A stretch of 49,606 nt of DNA from Planctomycetota bacterium (GTDB taxonomy: Bacteria; Planctomycetota; JAMOSO01): the NCBI GenBank assembly GCA_027063065.1, contig JAMOSO010000027.1, forward strand, positions 1 through 49,606, given 5' to 3'. The notes below the pieces were generated by a model. That model had not been told where the DNA came from and made no database searches. It saw only the letters and a program-made list of their open reading frames with translations. Of the stretch, positions 7,645-17,094 are shown piece after piece. The number at the start of each line of letters is the position of its first letter. The first letter of the stretch is position 1. Made by a program: the position numbers and the translations under genes.

Positions 7645-8259
7645 TTAAAATTGTAAAGTGTTATAATCTTCTACTAAGTGATAATTTAAAGCGCTTAAAG
7701 GAGCGGTAGACGAATATTCTAATTCATCTAAAGAGCCCTTGTAATTATAACGGCATACTGCAAACCGCCATGTTTCGCCAAACGGAATGTCTTTACGTTG
7801 AAAGCTAGACCAAGGAATAGTAATATCTGTTATCCAAAAATCATCACCTTTTTGCACTTGATAAGATGCGCCAGAATTACAATTAAGCATATCATCAAAA
7901 TTATATTTTTGAGAACGAAATCCTTTATTGTCTGGTATTTTTAAATCCATAAAAAAACCATTTGGACTTAAATGTATCTCCCAATAAGTTTCTGTACCAG
8001 ATGGCAATATAAAAAACTCTGCTACCGAACTAAATTGACACAATATTTTGCTATCTTCTGTAGCCGTATCAAACAAATCACTGTCTTCAAAATAAGTATA
8101 AAAATGTAAACCATCATTATTATGACCAACATAAGCCACGCCTAATTCTTGAGGTTTAGAATTTTGCCAATTTTGAATTAAAGGCAATGGAATCAAATCC
8201 TTATTTTCTGGCACTTTACTTAAATGTGTAGGTGTAATAAATTCTATAGATTTAACCAT
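7645..8259 (-). CDS. CBM9-like (carbohydrate-binding family 9-like) protein
   Basis: A 204-residue protein resembling CBM9-like/DOMON-type beta-sandwich proteins. Typical features are an LGVAYVGHNNDGLHFYTYFEDSD strand pair early on, ETYWEIHLSPNGFFMDLKI in the middle and the ITIPWSSF...GETWRFAVCRYNY core near the end. There is no signal peptide or membrane segment, so it may be cytosolic, unlike secreted xylanase-linked CBM9 domains. The ligand cannot be predicted. It stands alone on the minus strand, convergent with the HD-GYP gene and divergent from pilT. The ribosome-binding site is a weak AAAGAG. Confidence 0.65.
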   Translation of the reverse strand: MVKSIEFITPTHLSKVPENKDLIPLPLIQNWQNSKPQELGVAYVGHNNDGLHFYTYFEDSDLFDTATEDSKILCQFSSVAEFFILPSGTETYWEIHLSPNGFFMDLKIPDNKGFRSQKYNFDDMLNCNSGASYQVQKGDDFWITDITIPWSSFQRKDIPFGETWRFAVCRYNYKGSLDELEYSSTAPLSALNYHLVEDYNTLQF

Positions 8260-8320
8260 TATTCTCTTTCTTAAAAAATATTATTTTATATGTATATAAA
8301 AAAATTAACAACCAATAATT

Positions 8321-8348
8321 TTGAATTAAATATGCAATACGTTATTAT
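8321..8348 (+). promoter_or_regulatory. Candidate sigma-70 promoter of pilT-bioF-bioH
   Basis: TTGAAT at 8321-8326 and TATTAT at 8343-8348, spacer 16 bp, in the AT-rich gap between the divergent CBM9-like gene and pilT. The pilT start follows 22 bp downstream of the -10 box, with an AGGAG ribosome-binding site. Confidence 0.4.
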
Positions 8349-8370
8349 GATACAATAATTAGGAGCTTAT

Positions 8371-9513
8371 ATGAATATTGATTTAGTACTCTCATCTATG
8401 GTAGAAGCAAATGCTTCTGATTTACATCTTAAAGCGGGTAGACCACCACTAATGCGTATTGATGGTAAATTAAAACCCACCGAATTACCAACGATAAACC
8501 TTGATGAATTAACCAGTATTTTTAAAACAATGATGAGTCAAACACAATGGGATAATTTTGAAAAATGCCGAGAGGCTGATTTTTCTTACGAAGTACAAGA
8601 TGTAGCTAGATATCGTGTTAATTTATTTCATCAACGCGGCATTGTTGGTGGCGTTATTAGAATGATTCCTACTAAGATACCAACTATTGAAGAACTACAT
8701 TTACCAAAAATATTACAAGATTTAACTCAGCATCCACAAGGGCTAATTTTAGTAACAGGACCAACCGGCAGTGGTAAATCAACTACTTTAGCAGCTATGA
8801 TTAATCATATAAATCAAACGCGCCATGTACATATTATGACATTGGAAGATCCTATCGAATTTACCTACGAAGATAATTTTGCAACTATAAATCAACGTGA
8901 ACTAGGTACAGATACTCTAAGTTTAAAAGAAGGCTTAAAACGTGTCTTGCGTCAAGATCCAGATATTATTTTGATGGGTGAAATGCGCGATGCCGAAACA
9001 ATCGAAACTGCTATACACGCTGCCGAAACAGGCCATTTAGTTTTTTCGACTTTACATACAAACGATGCAAAACAATCAGTTGATAGAATTTTAGATTCCT
9101 TTCCATCAGATAGGGGAGGACAAATAAGGCAAATGCTCGCTCTATCTTTAAAAGGCATTATATCACAACGTTTAGTCAGAAAAAAAACTGGTGGACGTAC
9201 AGGTGCCTTAGAAATTTTAATTAATTCTCCAAATGTATCTGAGCTAATAGAAGCTGGCAATACTCGCGATATTGAAAAAGCTATTTTAACTGCTGGCGAA
9301 TATTACGGAATGCAAAATTTTAACCAAGCTCTTAATCAATTAGTCGAAAAAGACATTATCAGTGAAGAAGTTGCTTTGTCGGCTTCTACCAATCCAGCAG
9401 ATTTAGAACTTATGTTTAAAGGAATCAAAAAAGGTGGAGGCGATGAAGATTTTGCACCAGAGCCAACCAAGGCAAAACCACAATTAAAATTAGATAAAGA
9501 AACATTTAGATAA
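8371..9513 (+). CDS. pilT: Type IV pilus retraction ATPase PilT
   Basis: A 380-residue hexameric secretion-type ATPase that powers pilus retraction. It has the N-terminal ASDLHLKAGRPP motif, Walker A GPTGSGKST at residues 130-138, the Asp box LEDPIEF, the Walker B region ILMGEMRDAETI and the His box AAETGHLVFSTLHTNDA. GEMRD..ETI followed by FSTLHTND matches PilT better than PilU. The C-terminal 30 residues form a charged tail (GGGDEDFAPEP...) of unknown role. The pilus assembly genes are not in the window. The stop overlaps the bioF start by one base (TAATG), so a biotin gene pair is translationally coupled to a motility ATPase. Confidence 0.95.
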   Translation: MNIDLVLSSMVEANASDLHLKAGRPPLMRIDGKLKPTELPTINLDELTSIFKTMMSQTQWDNFEKCREADFSYEVQDVARYRVNLFHQRGIVGGVIRMIPTKIPTIEELHLPKILQDLTQHPQGLILVTGPTGSGKSTTLAAMINHINQTRHVHIMTLEDPIEFTYEDNFATINQRELGTDTLSLKEGLKRVLRQDPDIILMGEMRDAETIETAIHAAETGHLVFSTLHTNDAKQSVDRILDSFPSDRGGQIRQMLALSLKGIISQRLVRKKTGGRTGALEILINSPNVSELIEAGNTRDIEKAILTAGEYYGMQNFNQALNQLVEKDIISEEVALSASTNPADLELMFKGIKKGGGDEDFAPEPTKAKPQLKLDKETFR

Positions 9514-10616
9514 TGTATGCAATAATTGACACCTATTTACAAACAATTAATCAAAAAGGTTTATTGAGAACCTTAGATATTAATACAGGTATTGATTTTG
9601 CATCCAATGACTTTTTAGGTTTATCTAAACATCCACAACTAATTAAGGCTTGTCAAAACGCAAGTATTAAATATGGTGTTGGATCTGGCGCTTCAAGGTT
9701 AGTTAGTGCAGAAAGTTTATTATTTAAAAATGTAGAAAATAAATTAGCCAATTTTGCCAATCAAGAAAGTGCTTTATTATTTTCTACAGGCTATATGACA
9801 AACTTAGGGGTTATTTCTAGCTTAGCCAAAATTGGTGCCGAATTTTTTATCGACAAATATTGCCATGCATCTATTTACGATGGGCTCAAACTAGGCAACG
9901 CCACATACCAACGCTATAAGCATTGCGATATAAAAAATTTAGAAAAAAAAATAAAAAAGAGTGCTAGCCCTTTAAAAATAATTTGTAGCGAATCTATCTT
10001 TAGTATGGATGGAGATATTGCACCCATCGAAAAAATTATAAATATATCTAAAAAATATAAAGCATTATTTTTATTAGATGAAGCCCATGCCATTGGCATA
10101 TACGGAGAAAAAGGCAGTGGTATTGCAGAAGAATTAAAACTATCAAATAAAATAGATATTTATATAGGAACTCTTGGAAAAGCTATGGGATGCGCTGGTG
10201 GATTTGTTGCCTGTAAAAAATCAATTCGCCAACTTATTATAAATAATGCACGTCCATTTATCTACAGCACTGCATTACCACCTATGCAACTGGGCGTAAT
10301 TGAACAAGCTATTAAAATATTAAACAAATTACGCCCCAAAGCTAAACAATTATTGATCAACGCTAAATTATTGCGCGATACTTTAAATGCCGATACAGGC
10401 AAATCTCAAAGTCATATTATTCCTGTGATTATTGGTGAAGAAAATAAAACCATTCAAATAGCTACAAAAATACAACAACAAGGTTTTAACGTCAAAGCTA
10501 TTAGACCACCAACTGTTCCGCCAAACACATCCAGACTACGTATAACCATACATACATATAATACTATTACACAAATAAACAAATTAAGTTCTTTAATAAA
10601 TCAATACCTATCATGA
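9513..10616 (+). CDS. bioF: 8-amino-7-oxononanoate synthase
   Basis: A 367-residue alpha-oxoamine synthase of fold-type I PLP enzymes. BioF condenses pimeloyl-ACP (or -CoA) with alanine to make 8-amino-7-oxononanoate in biotin synthesis. Visible motifs are FASNDFLGLSKHP, GVGSGASRLVSAES, FIDKYCHASIYDG, ICSESIFSMDGDIAP, LLDEAHAIG and the PLP lysine Lys223 in GTLGKAMGCAGGF. The related enzymes Kbl, HemA and serine palmitoyltransferase share the fold, but the bioH-like neighbour supports BioF. It is about 15-20 residues shorter than usual. It starts on the pilT stop and overlaps the next gene by ATGA. Confidence 0.88.
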   Translation: MYAIIDTYLQTINQKGLLRTLDINTGIDFASNDFLGLSKHPQLIKACQNASIKYGVGSGASRLVSAESLLFKNVENKLANFANQESALLFSTGYMTNLGVISSLAKIGAEFFIDKYCHASIYDGLKLGNATYQRYKHCDIKNLEKKIKKSASPLKIICSESIFSMDGDIAPIEKIINISKKYKALFLLDEAHAIGIYGEKGSGIAEELKLSNKIDIYIGTLGKAMGCAGGFVACKKSIRQLIINNARPFIYSTALPPMQLGVIEQAIKILNKLRPKAKQLLINAKLLRDTLNADTGKSQSHIIPVIIGEENKTIQIATKIQQQGFNVKAIRPPTVPPNTSRLRITIHTYNTITQINKLSSLINQYLS

Positions 10617-11263
10617 ATAAAATAATCTTCATCCACGGTTGGGCATGTGATGCGTCTGTATTTGATATTCTATTACCAAAAATAGATACATCTAATGTCT
10701 GTTGCATTAATTATGCCAATAATTATGACTTTGAATCACAATTAGTAAAAGAAATACAAGCACATAAAAACTCTCATATCTTTGCTTGGAGTATGGGAGG
10801 AATGATTGTTTTAAATAATTGGCAACAAATAAAATCACATATTAAAACATTAAATTTAATTTCTGTACCAGATAAGTTTTGCGGAAAACACAACCACACT
10901 ACCATGCGCCTAGAGCAAATGATTACATCACTAACTAATAATCCAAAAAAAGAATTAAAACGATTTTGGTTAAATGCTGGTGTAAAAAGGTTATATTCAT
11001 CGGCAATAAAACTAGATTTCGATTGGCTTAAACATAGTTTAATATATTTAAGCCAATTTGATGCATATCCAATGGTCAAAAATATTGCGGTGCCTACTAA
11101 TATACTACAAGGCCAAATGGATAATATTTGTTTACCACAAGCAGGAAAAGCTCTACACCAACTCATACCACAATCTAAATTAAATATATTTCAAAATAGT
11201 AAGCATGCTCCATTTATAGATACTGAAGAAGAATTTTTACGATTTTATACTAATATAATCTAA
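10613..11263 (+). CDS. bioH: Alpha/beta hydrolase, likely pimeloyl-ACP methyl ester esterase BioH
   Basis: A 216-residue alpha/beta hydrolase. It has the oxyanion-side HGWACD segment near residue 8, the nucleophile elbow AWSMGG (Ser60), Asp170 in LQGQMDNICLP and His198 in SKHAPFID, giving a full catalytic triad. The HAPFI segment and the direct linkage to bioF point to BioH, which frees pimeloyl-ACP from its methyl ester. It is about 40 residues shorter than E. coli BioH and closer in length to BioG, which does the same job, so the exact subfamily is open. It overlaps bioF by ATGA. Confidence 0.7.
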   Translation: MNKIIFIHGWACDASVFDILLPKIDTSNVCCINYANNYDFESQLVKEIQAHKNSHIFAWSMGGMIVLNNWQQIKSHIKTLNLISVPDKFCGKHNHTTMRLEQMITSLTNNPKKELKRFWLNAGVKRLYSSAIKLDFDWLKHSLIYLSQFDAYPMVKNIAVPTNILQGQMDNICLPQAGKALHQLIPQSKLNIFQNSKHAPFIDTEEEFLRFYTNII

Positions 11264-11304
11264 CTAAATATTGAGCATAACCCTCGGGCTTTACACGTAA
11301 ACAC

Positions 11305-11333
11305 TTGCCTATAGAGATTTTAGGTGCTAGTAT
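11305..11333 (+). promoter_or_regulatory. Candidate promoter of the receiver-kinase gene
   Basis: TTGCCT at 11305-11310 and TAGTAT at 11328-11333, spacer 17 bp. If real, transcription would start only a base or two before the ATG at 11342, giving a nearly leaderless message. This would fit the lack of a well-placed Shine-Dalgarno site. Confidence 0.3.
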
Positions 11334-11341
11334 ATTGATAT

Positions 11342-12643
11342 ATGAAAAATGAAATAAATATATTAATAGTTGATGATACCCCATCGATACACGAAGATTA
11401 CAAACAAATATTAAATCCACAATTACATAAAACAAACTTGTATGAGTTTTCTGACATTTTCGACATTAAACCTGCCAATACCAAAATACCAGATACGCCT
11501 ACTTACATATTAGACCATGCATATCAAGGCGAAGAGGCTATAGAACTTGTTAAACAATCTAAGGCTAACAATAAACCTTATGCATTAGCTTTTATCGATG
11601 TGTGTATGCCACCTGGTTTAGATGGTATTGAAACTATATCAAAAATTTGGGAAATCGATAAAAATATTGAAATTATTATATGCACTGCATTCTCAAACTA
11701 TTCTTGGGAAAGTATCATTGATAAATTAGGTATAACTAATAACTTTATGATTTTAAAAAAACCTTTTGACATTATTGAAGTTAAACAAATGACATTATCA
11801 TTAACTTCTAAATGGCAATTAAGTTGCGAAAATAAAGAATTTATTAATCAAATAAAAAAAAATCAAACCGAATTAAATAAAGCAAGGTTAGTAGCAGAAG
11901 AAAATAGTAAAATCAAATCTGACTTTATATCTATTATCTCTCATGAATTAAAAACTCCTTTAACAGCTATTTTGGGTTATACTGATTTATTAATTTCAAA
12001 TGCTAAAGATACAAATAATTTAAATCAAATATGTCAATGCGACTGTAATGCTATAAGGCGTATTGATATTAATGCCCATAAATTAAATGATTTAATCAAA
12101 GATATTTTATTAATTTCTAATATAGAGTCCGGAACAATTAATTGTAATATTGCATTTTTTTACCCACAACAAACTATTGAACGAATTGTAGACGGATTTA
12201 AAAATTTAATAGAGAACAAACATTTAACCATCAAAAATTATATTAAAAATGAAGATATTTATATTAATAGCGACAGAGTAAAATTTGAAACTATCGTTAC
12301 AAATATAATATCTAACGCTATAAAATTTACAAAAAATGGCTCTATTGATATTGAATGTAACATAGATGAAAAATTTTTTTATGTATCTATAAGAGATACT
12401 GGTATTGGAATCCCAAAAGATAAATTTAACATTATCTTTGAAAATTTTAGGCAAGTAGATCAAAAACTAACCCGTGATTATACAGGTACAGGCATTGGAC
12501 TTGCTATTGCAATGCGTATGGCTCAATTATTAGGTGGTGGAATAAAACTAGAAAGCCAAGAAGGGGTAGGTAGTATTTTTACACTATATTTAAAACGCGA
12601 CTTGGATAATTGTCATCAGACTACCAAAGCGTATAATGATTAA
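11342..12643 (+). CDS. Receiver-histidine kinase (N-terminal REC, C-terminal HisKA/HATPase)
   Basis: A 433-residue soluble two-component protein. Residues about 5-150 form a receiver domain, longer than usual, with Asp11/Asp12, phosphoacceptor Asp86 in FIDVCMPPGLDG and Lys140. A coiled-coil linker precedes a HisKA domain with His201 in ISHELKTPLTAILGY. The HATPase domain follows, with N-box IISNAIKFT, G1 DTGIGIP, F-box and G2 GTGIGLAIA. There are no membrane segments or PAS domain, so the input signal probably comes through phosphorylation of Asp86 by another kinase. The last 23 bp overlap the 3' end of lptD on the opposite strand. The target regulator is unknown. Confidence 0.9.
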   Translation: MKNEINILIVDDTPSIHEDYKQILNPQLHKTNLYEFSDIFDIKPANTKIPDTPTYILDHAYQGEEAIELVKQSKANNKPYALAFIDVCMPPGLDGIETISKIWEIDKNIEIIICTAFSNYSWESIIDKLGITNNFMILKKPFDIIEVKQMTLSLTSKWQLSCENKEFINQIKKNQTELNKARLVAEENSKIKSDFISIISHELKTPLTAILGYTDLLISNAKDTNNLNQICQCDCNAIRRIDINAHKLNDLIKDILLISNIESGTINCNIAFFYPQQTIERIVDGFKNLIENKHLTIKNYIKNEDIYINSDRVKFETIVTNIISNAIKFTKNGSIDIECNIDEKFFYVSIRDTGIGIPKDKFNIIFENFRQVDQKLTRDYTGTGIGLAIAMRMAQLLGGGIKLESQEGVGSIFTLYLKRDLDNCHQTTKAYND

Positions 12644-14777
12644 CTGATTTATTGGCAAAAAAGTTAGGCCATAAATCAAAATTTATTTTTTTCTCATTAG
12701 TTAATTCATTGTATTCAATAGTAGTAGCAATAGTCCAACAGTGATTGTTTCTAGATATACTTAAACCATATTCGCGATGGTCACTATCATCCCAATCCTG
12801 ACGCAAAACAAGGCCACCGCTGTAAATTCTGCTTATCTTTCCATTTAAACTTAATGCAATATGATTATGATCATCATGCTCAAATCGTTGCTCTATTTGA
12901 TAATTCCATTGTTTAGATTGCGATAAATGTTTTAAACGAGCTGAATATTTTTCTATTCTACCTTGATGAGAATCATACTCTATATCATTAAAAAAACGAA
13001 TACGTTCAGTGGGTCTAATATCTATTTGATGATAAAAATTACCTAAAGCTTGACCATAATTATGAATTTTTCTGGCTCTATCCGTAGCAAAATATTTGCG
13101 TTCCAAACGCCAATCGACCAAATCAAAAACGTTTTTTTTGCCTTTTGCATCTATATGTTTAGTTTGAAAAATATTATCTATACGTAAAGTTACGACACGA
13201 TTATGCTCTAACTCATCTATAGAATCAAAATGTAACAATTCATCAGAGCTTGTTGTGGGGTCTTCTAAAGCATCGTATAAAATTGATGGTTCAATAATAT
13301 GGCGAACAGAATTAATATTTAAAGCCTTATAGTTATAATCAAAGACAGCAAAACTTCTATAAGTCATTTGTCCTCCCCAAGCACCTTGAGCACGTGATAT
13401 TTGATTATTTGAATCTTTGGAACGACTATAAAAAGAACCGCGATAACCTGCGTATACTTGTGAAGCAAATAAATTAAACAAGGTAAATGGACGATTAATT
13501 TCTTGATATGTATCGGCACGTGCAGCTTCGTAATCAGGTATTAATAAATCTTTGGCTTCTTTATGTCGTAAATAGCCAACACGAGTATCAGATTGATAAA
13601 AAATGCCTCCCCAACCCAATTGACGAGGAAGATAAAAATAACGTAATTCTGGTAAATATTCTGTTTCTGATTCCCAATCATCTGGGCGCACCTCAGAATA
13701 AACTTCAAAATATGAATATTTAACATTGCGATATAACGCTAAAGAATTTTCATTACCATCACTGGAATTAGACTCACTACGAAAATAATCATATAACATA
13801 TCTTCATCGGACTGGGTATTTAACTCTACTTGAAATCCCCAATCTTTATTAATAATTTGCTTATGCTCCATGGCAACACGCCAACGCTCATCCTTAATCT
13901 TTTCACTATCTTGCCAAGATTCTGAACTGCCATAAATATGTGCTTTGCTATGCAGTGTATCATTATCGATGGTGTAACCTAGACCAAATCCCATGCCAAG
14001 TTTTTCACGCGTATCTATATCAGCATATACAAAAGTATCACGCCTAATTGCAAAACCAGTTTTAACCAAACCGTACACACCCCATGCAGAACTAGAACCT
14101 GTTTTTAATTTGACCCATGGATAATCCCCACGATTATCATTGGTATTAAACCACATATAAGGTATATAAAAAATTGGCAACTTACCTGCATATAAAATAT
14201 TGTTCCAACTGCGGACTGTTCCAGAACCATCTTCTTTATTTTGAATATAAGATGCCTCAGAACTTTTGACTGACCAATGAGGGTTTTCACAACCACAATT
14301 ACTAACAGATAACTTTTTAACAGTAAATTTACCAATATCATTTTGTTGCAACTCATCGGCACTGAGATACATTTTGGTTTGATTGTTTGAATTAATTAAA
14401 GATAGATTTTCTAGTTTATCTAAATTGGTAAATCTAACCTTTTTTAATAAGCCTTTTTTAGTATTCCACTGATAAAAAGCTTCCTGACAATGCATCATAA
14501 TACCATGCGATTTAATCATAACATTGCCAGATATATATAATTCTTTATCCTTTTGAAATATTACAGCACGATCGCAGTTTAATTCTGTATCTTGATATTT
14601 AATTTGAACTTGCCCACCAAAAATAATTAACCCCTCCATAGGCTTTATTAATTTTTCTTTAGCTACAATCTTTAAAGGAATATTTAAACTGTTATCGCCA
14701 TTTGCATATATACTTACGGATAAGCATATATGAATACAAATAAAACTGAACAATTGAATATATTTACCTGTATTCAT
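12621..14777 (-). CDS. lptD: LPS-assembly outer-membrane protein LptD
   Basis: A 718-residue protein with a signal peptide (residues about 1-25, ending SIYA). A periplasmic OstA/LptA-like domain follows (about 30-165: VAKEKLIKPMEG, FGGQVQIKYQDTELNCDRAV, ISGNVMIKS). The rest looks like a beta-barrel rich in alternating aromatic residues and ends in Trp, as expected for a BAM substrate. The segment CGCENPHWSV resembles the cysteine/Trp region at the end of the LptD N-domain. It inserts LPS into the outer leaflet, so it marks a diderm cell. It is the last gene of the minus-strand unit with the Ig/TPR gene, 20 bp upstream. The C-terminal end overlaps a histidine kinase gene convergently. Confidence 0.85.
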   Translation of the reverse strand: MNTGKYIQLFSFICIHICLSVSIYANGDNSLNIPLKIVAKEKLIKPMEGLIIFGGQVQIKYQDTELNCDRAVIFQKDKELYISGNVMIKSHGIMMHCQEAFYQWNTKKGLLKKVRFTNLDKLENLSLINSNNQTKMYLSADELQQNDIGKFTVKKLSVSNCGCENPHWSVKSSEASYIQNKEDGSGTVRSWNNILYAGKLPIFYIPYMWFNTNDNRGDYPWVKLKTGSSSAWGVYGLVKTGFAIRRDTFVYADIDTREKLGMGFGLGYTIDNDTLHSKAHIYGSSESWQDSEKIKDERWRVAMEHKQIINKDWGFQVELNTQSDEDMLYDYFRSESNSSDGNENSLALYRNVKYSYFEVYSEVRPDDWESETEYLPELRYFYLPRQLGWGGIFYQSDTRVGYLRHKEAKDLLIPDYEAARADTYQEINRPFTLFNLFASQVYAGYRGSFYSRSKDSNNQISRAQGAWGGQMTYRSFAVFDYNYKALNINSVRHIIEPSILYDALEDPTTSSDELLHFDSIDELEHNRVVTLRIDNIFQTKHIDAKGKKNVFDLVDWRLERKYFATDRARKIHNYGQALGNFYHQIDIRPTERIRFFNDIEYDSHQGRIEKYSARLKHLSQSKQWNYQIEQRFEHDDHNHIALSLNGKISRIYSGGLVLRQDWDDSDHREYGLSISRNNHCWTIATTIEYNELTNEKKINFDLWPNFFANKSVNHYTLW

Positions 14778-14797
14778 ATTTAAACCTTAATTAACAA

Positions 14798-17092
14798 TTA
14801 TTGTAATTTTTTTAATGCCATATTTTTAAATTGCGTTGCACTGTTATGGTATTTATAAAATTTAGTTTTAGGACCTGAAAGACGTTCTACCTCTTCCCAA
14901 TAAGAAACAGCTAAACGATAATTACGGTTTTTTTCGGCTATTTTAGCCAAATACCAAGATGCTAAAGGGCTACTTCCGCCTGCTTGGATACCTCTTTTTA
15001 AATACATTTTAGACTCTCTTAACCTATTATATTTAAAATTCATAATACCTAAATTAATATAATCACCTGCATCACCACTAGAATTAACAACCTTTTTTAA
15101 ATCATCTATAGCACGTGTATACTCTTTTAACTGATAATAACTTGTACCGCGTTTACGCAATACCTCAATAGAATAAGGTCTAATTTGCAAAGATTTTGTA
15201 TAGAAAAATACAGCGCGATTATATTTGCGCTTACGTGCCATCAAATCACCATTACGCATCCAAGTGCCTGCATCATTTGGGTAACGCTTAACTAATGTAT
15301 TAATAACCATTTGTGCCTGAACCAAATCACCTCTGGAAAATGCATTATCAAATGCCAAAAATTTATCTATTGGCCTAGATGATTTTTTTATTGCCATTGG
15401 CATTTTAGTGGGTTTTACACTGGCAGATTTTACACTCGAATTACTAACTTTTGATTTGTTTATTTTTTTAGGTAGCATTTTTTTTACTTTAACTTTAACT
15501 TTTTTTGGTGCTACCGTTCTATTAATTTTAGGTCTTGAATTGGCATTAGGATTAAATGTAGCGCACGATTCTGGTGCTGTAGAATCAATAATAAAAGGTC
15601 TCTTAGAGATAACAGAACGAGTATTACCCATCTGATCAACTGCTGTAATTTTAACCATAGCTTGATCCGTATCTATATTTGGCACTACCCAAGCAAAATT
15701 ACCCGAATTTACCATAGCTTTACCTATTGGCCGCCAAGAAGAACCACCATCAGAGCTAAATTGTAATGTTATAGCTTTTTCTGCCAGATTAGAATCTTTT
15801 GCCAACCAACGCATAGTTTGCACTGATCCACCCTGAAATACACCACCATCATTAAGCGCTAATAAAGCAACTTCTGGAGCTGTCAAATCAATGGCAACTG
15901 TTTTAAGATCATTTGCCAAGTCAACCCTAACGCTAGGATTCTTTTGACTATTGCCAACTTTATCAATACCAACTGCAACAAAATCAACATAGCCCTCAAT
16001 AGGTGACTCAAAATCAAATGGTTTATTAAGGTCAGTTGTACTAGCATATTTTTGCCAAGTTTTATTAGGTAATTTATACCATAATTCAACTGTTGAGATT
16101 CCTGAACCGCCTTTATCAAACGCTGTAAATGGTATTTTAAATTTTTTCATCCCCACAACTGTTGGCGTGTTAATTGCAGTAATGGGCGCAATGCCATCCA
16201 CTAAAAAACTTCCAGACACACCAACACCTGGATTACCTGCCAAATCTGTTGCAATTATACGCAATTTTACATCAGCAAAGGTGCCTCCTTCTGGCTTCCA
16301 TGCATAAAATCCAGTATTTGGTAAATTATTTGCTAAATCACTCCAACTATTACCACCATCAGTTGAAACTTGAATAGTAATAGGACTTTGACCAAAATTT
16401 AAATCTTCAGCTTGCCAACGGATATTTCGTGTATCTACTGCATTATACATACTACTTGTTGCTGGCTCGATAACTTTAACAGTTGGATCTTGTCTATCCA
16501 CAATCACCGATACTTGAGGACGAGTACCTGGCATAGGAGCTGGTTCCATATTGCCAGCTTTATCAATAGCAACCGTATAAAAACCATACTGAGCATCATT
16601 TAATACATTAAAATCAAACGGTGGCTTGGCATCTATATCCTTACCATATAATGTCCAAGTTTTACCATCGTTAATAGTATAATATAATTCTATGCCTGCT
16701 AAACCTGCTTCACCTCTGTCGGCAACACTATATGAAATCGGCAATGTATTCATATTTACAACTGGCAAATTAATATTGCGTAAACGCTTAGTACTCTGAA
16801 CTGGCGTAATATTATTTTGTACAGGCTTTAATGATGGTTTTTCTGATAATTTTGGATTTTTTTGAATACTGTTAGGCTTTTCATTAATTTCAGGCTCTAT
16901 AACATCCACTACATTATCAAGCTTTTTTGCAGGTGGTTGTATTTTAACTTGTTCCACTGATTTCATTGGTGTAATTGGTATAACAGAGGTGGCTTTACTA
17001 GGTTTAATTCTACTGCGCCTAGCAAAAGCATAATCGGCATTATTAACTAAAATAGCTGCCGAAATAGTAAATAAAGTTACTTTTTTTATCAT
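14798..17092 (-). CDS. Secreted Ig-like / TPR repeat protein
   Basis: A 764-residue protein with a signal peptide (residues about 1-24), then a Pro/Lys-rich spacer to about residue 105. Residues about 105-510 hold repeated beta-sandwich units with the recurring patterns YYTINDGKTWTLYG, ITIQVSTDGGNSW and LQFSSDGGSSW, each followed by A-D-x-x-G-N. These are Ig-like/sialidase-Asp-box-like modules. A basic linker (about 520-600, rich in KVKVKK-type sequence) leads to four or so TPR units to the C-terminus. No enzyme motif is seen. Placement between rsmI and lptD suggests a periplasmic or outer-membrane scaffold role, but the function is unknown. It begins 2 bp after the rsmI stop. Confidence 0.75.
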   Translation of the reverse strand: MIKKVTLFTISAAILVNNADYAFARRSRIKPSKATSVIPITPMKSVEQVKIQPPAKKLDNVVDVIEPEINEKPNSIQKNPKLSEKPSLKPVQNNITPVQSTKRLRNINLPVVNMNTLPISYSVADRGEAGLAGIELYYTINDGKTWTLYGKDIDAKPPFDFNVLNDAQYGFYTVAIDKAGNMEPAPMPGTRPQVSVIVDRQDPTVKVIEPATSSMYNAVDTRNIRWQAEDLNFGQSPITIQVSTDGGNSWSDLANNLPNTGFYAWKPEGGTFADVKLRIIATDLAGNPGVGVSGSFLVDGIAPITAINTPTVVGMKKFKIPFTAFDKGGSGISTVELWYKLPNKTWQKYASTTDLNKPFDFESPIEGYVDFVAVGIDKVGNSQKNPSVRVDLANDLKTVAIDLTAPEVALLALNDGGVFQGGSVQTMRWLAKDSNLAEKAITLQFSSDGGSSWRPIGKAMVNSGNFAWVVPNIDTDQAMVKITAVDQMGNTRSVISKRPFIIDSTAPESCATFNPNANSRPKINRTVAPKKVKVKVKKMLPKKINKSKVSNSSVKSASVKPTKMPMAIKKSSRPIDKFLAFDNAFSRGDLVQAQMVINTLVKRYPNDAGTWMRNGDLMARKRKYNRAVFFYTKSLQIRPYSIEVLRKRGTSYYQLKEYTRAIDDLKKVVNSSGDAGDYINLGIMNFKYNRLRESKMYLKRGIQAGGSSPLASWYLAKIAEKNRNYRLAVSYWEEVERLSGPKTKFYKYHNSATQFKNMALKKLQ

Positions 17093-17094
17093 TT

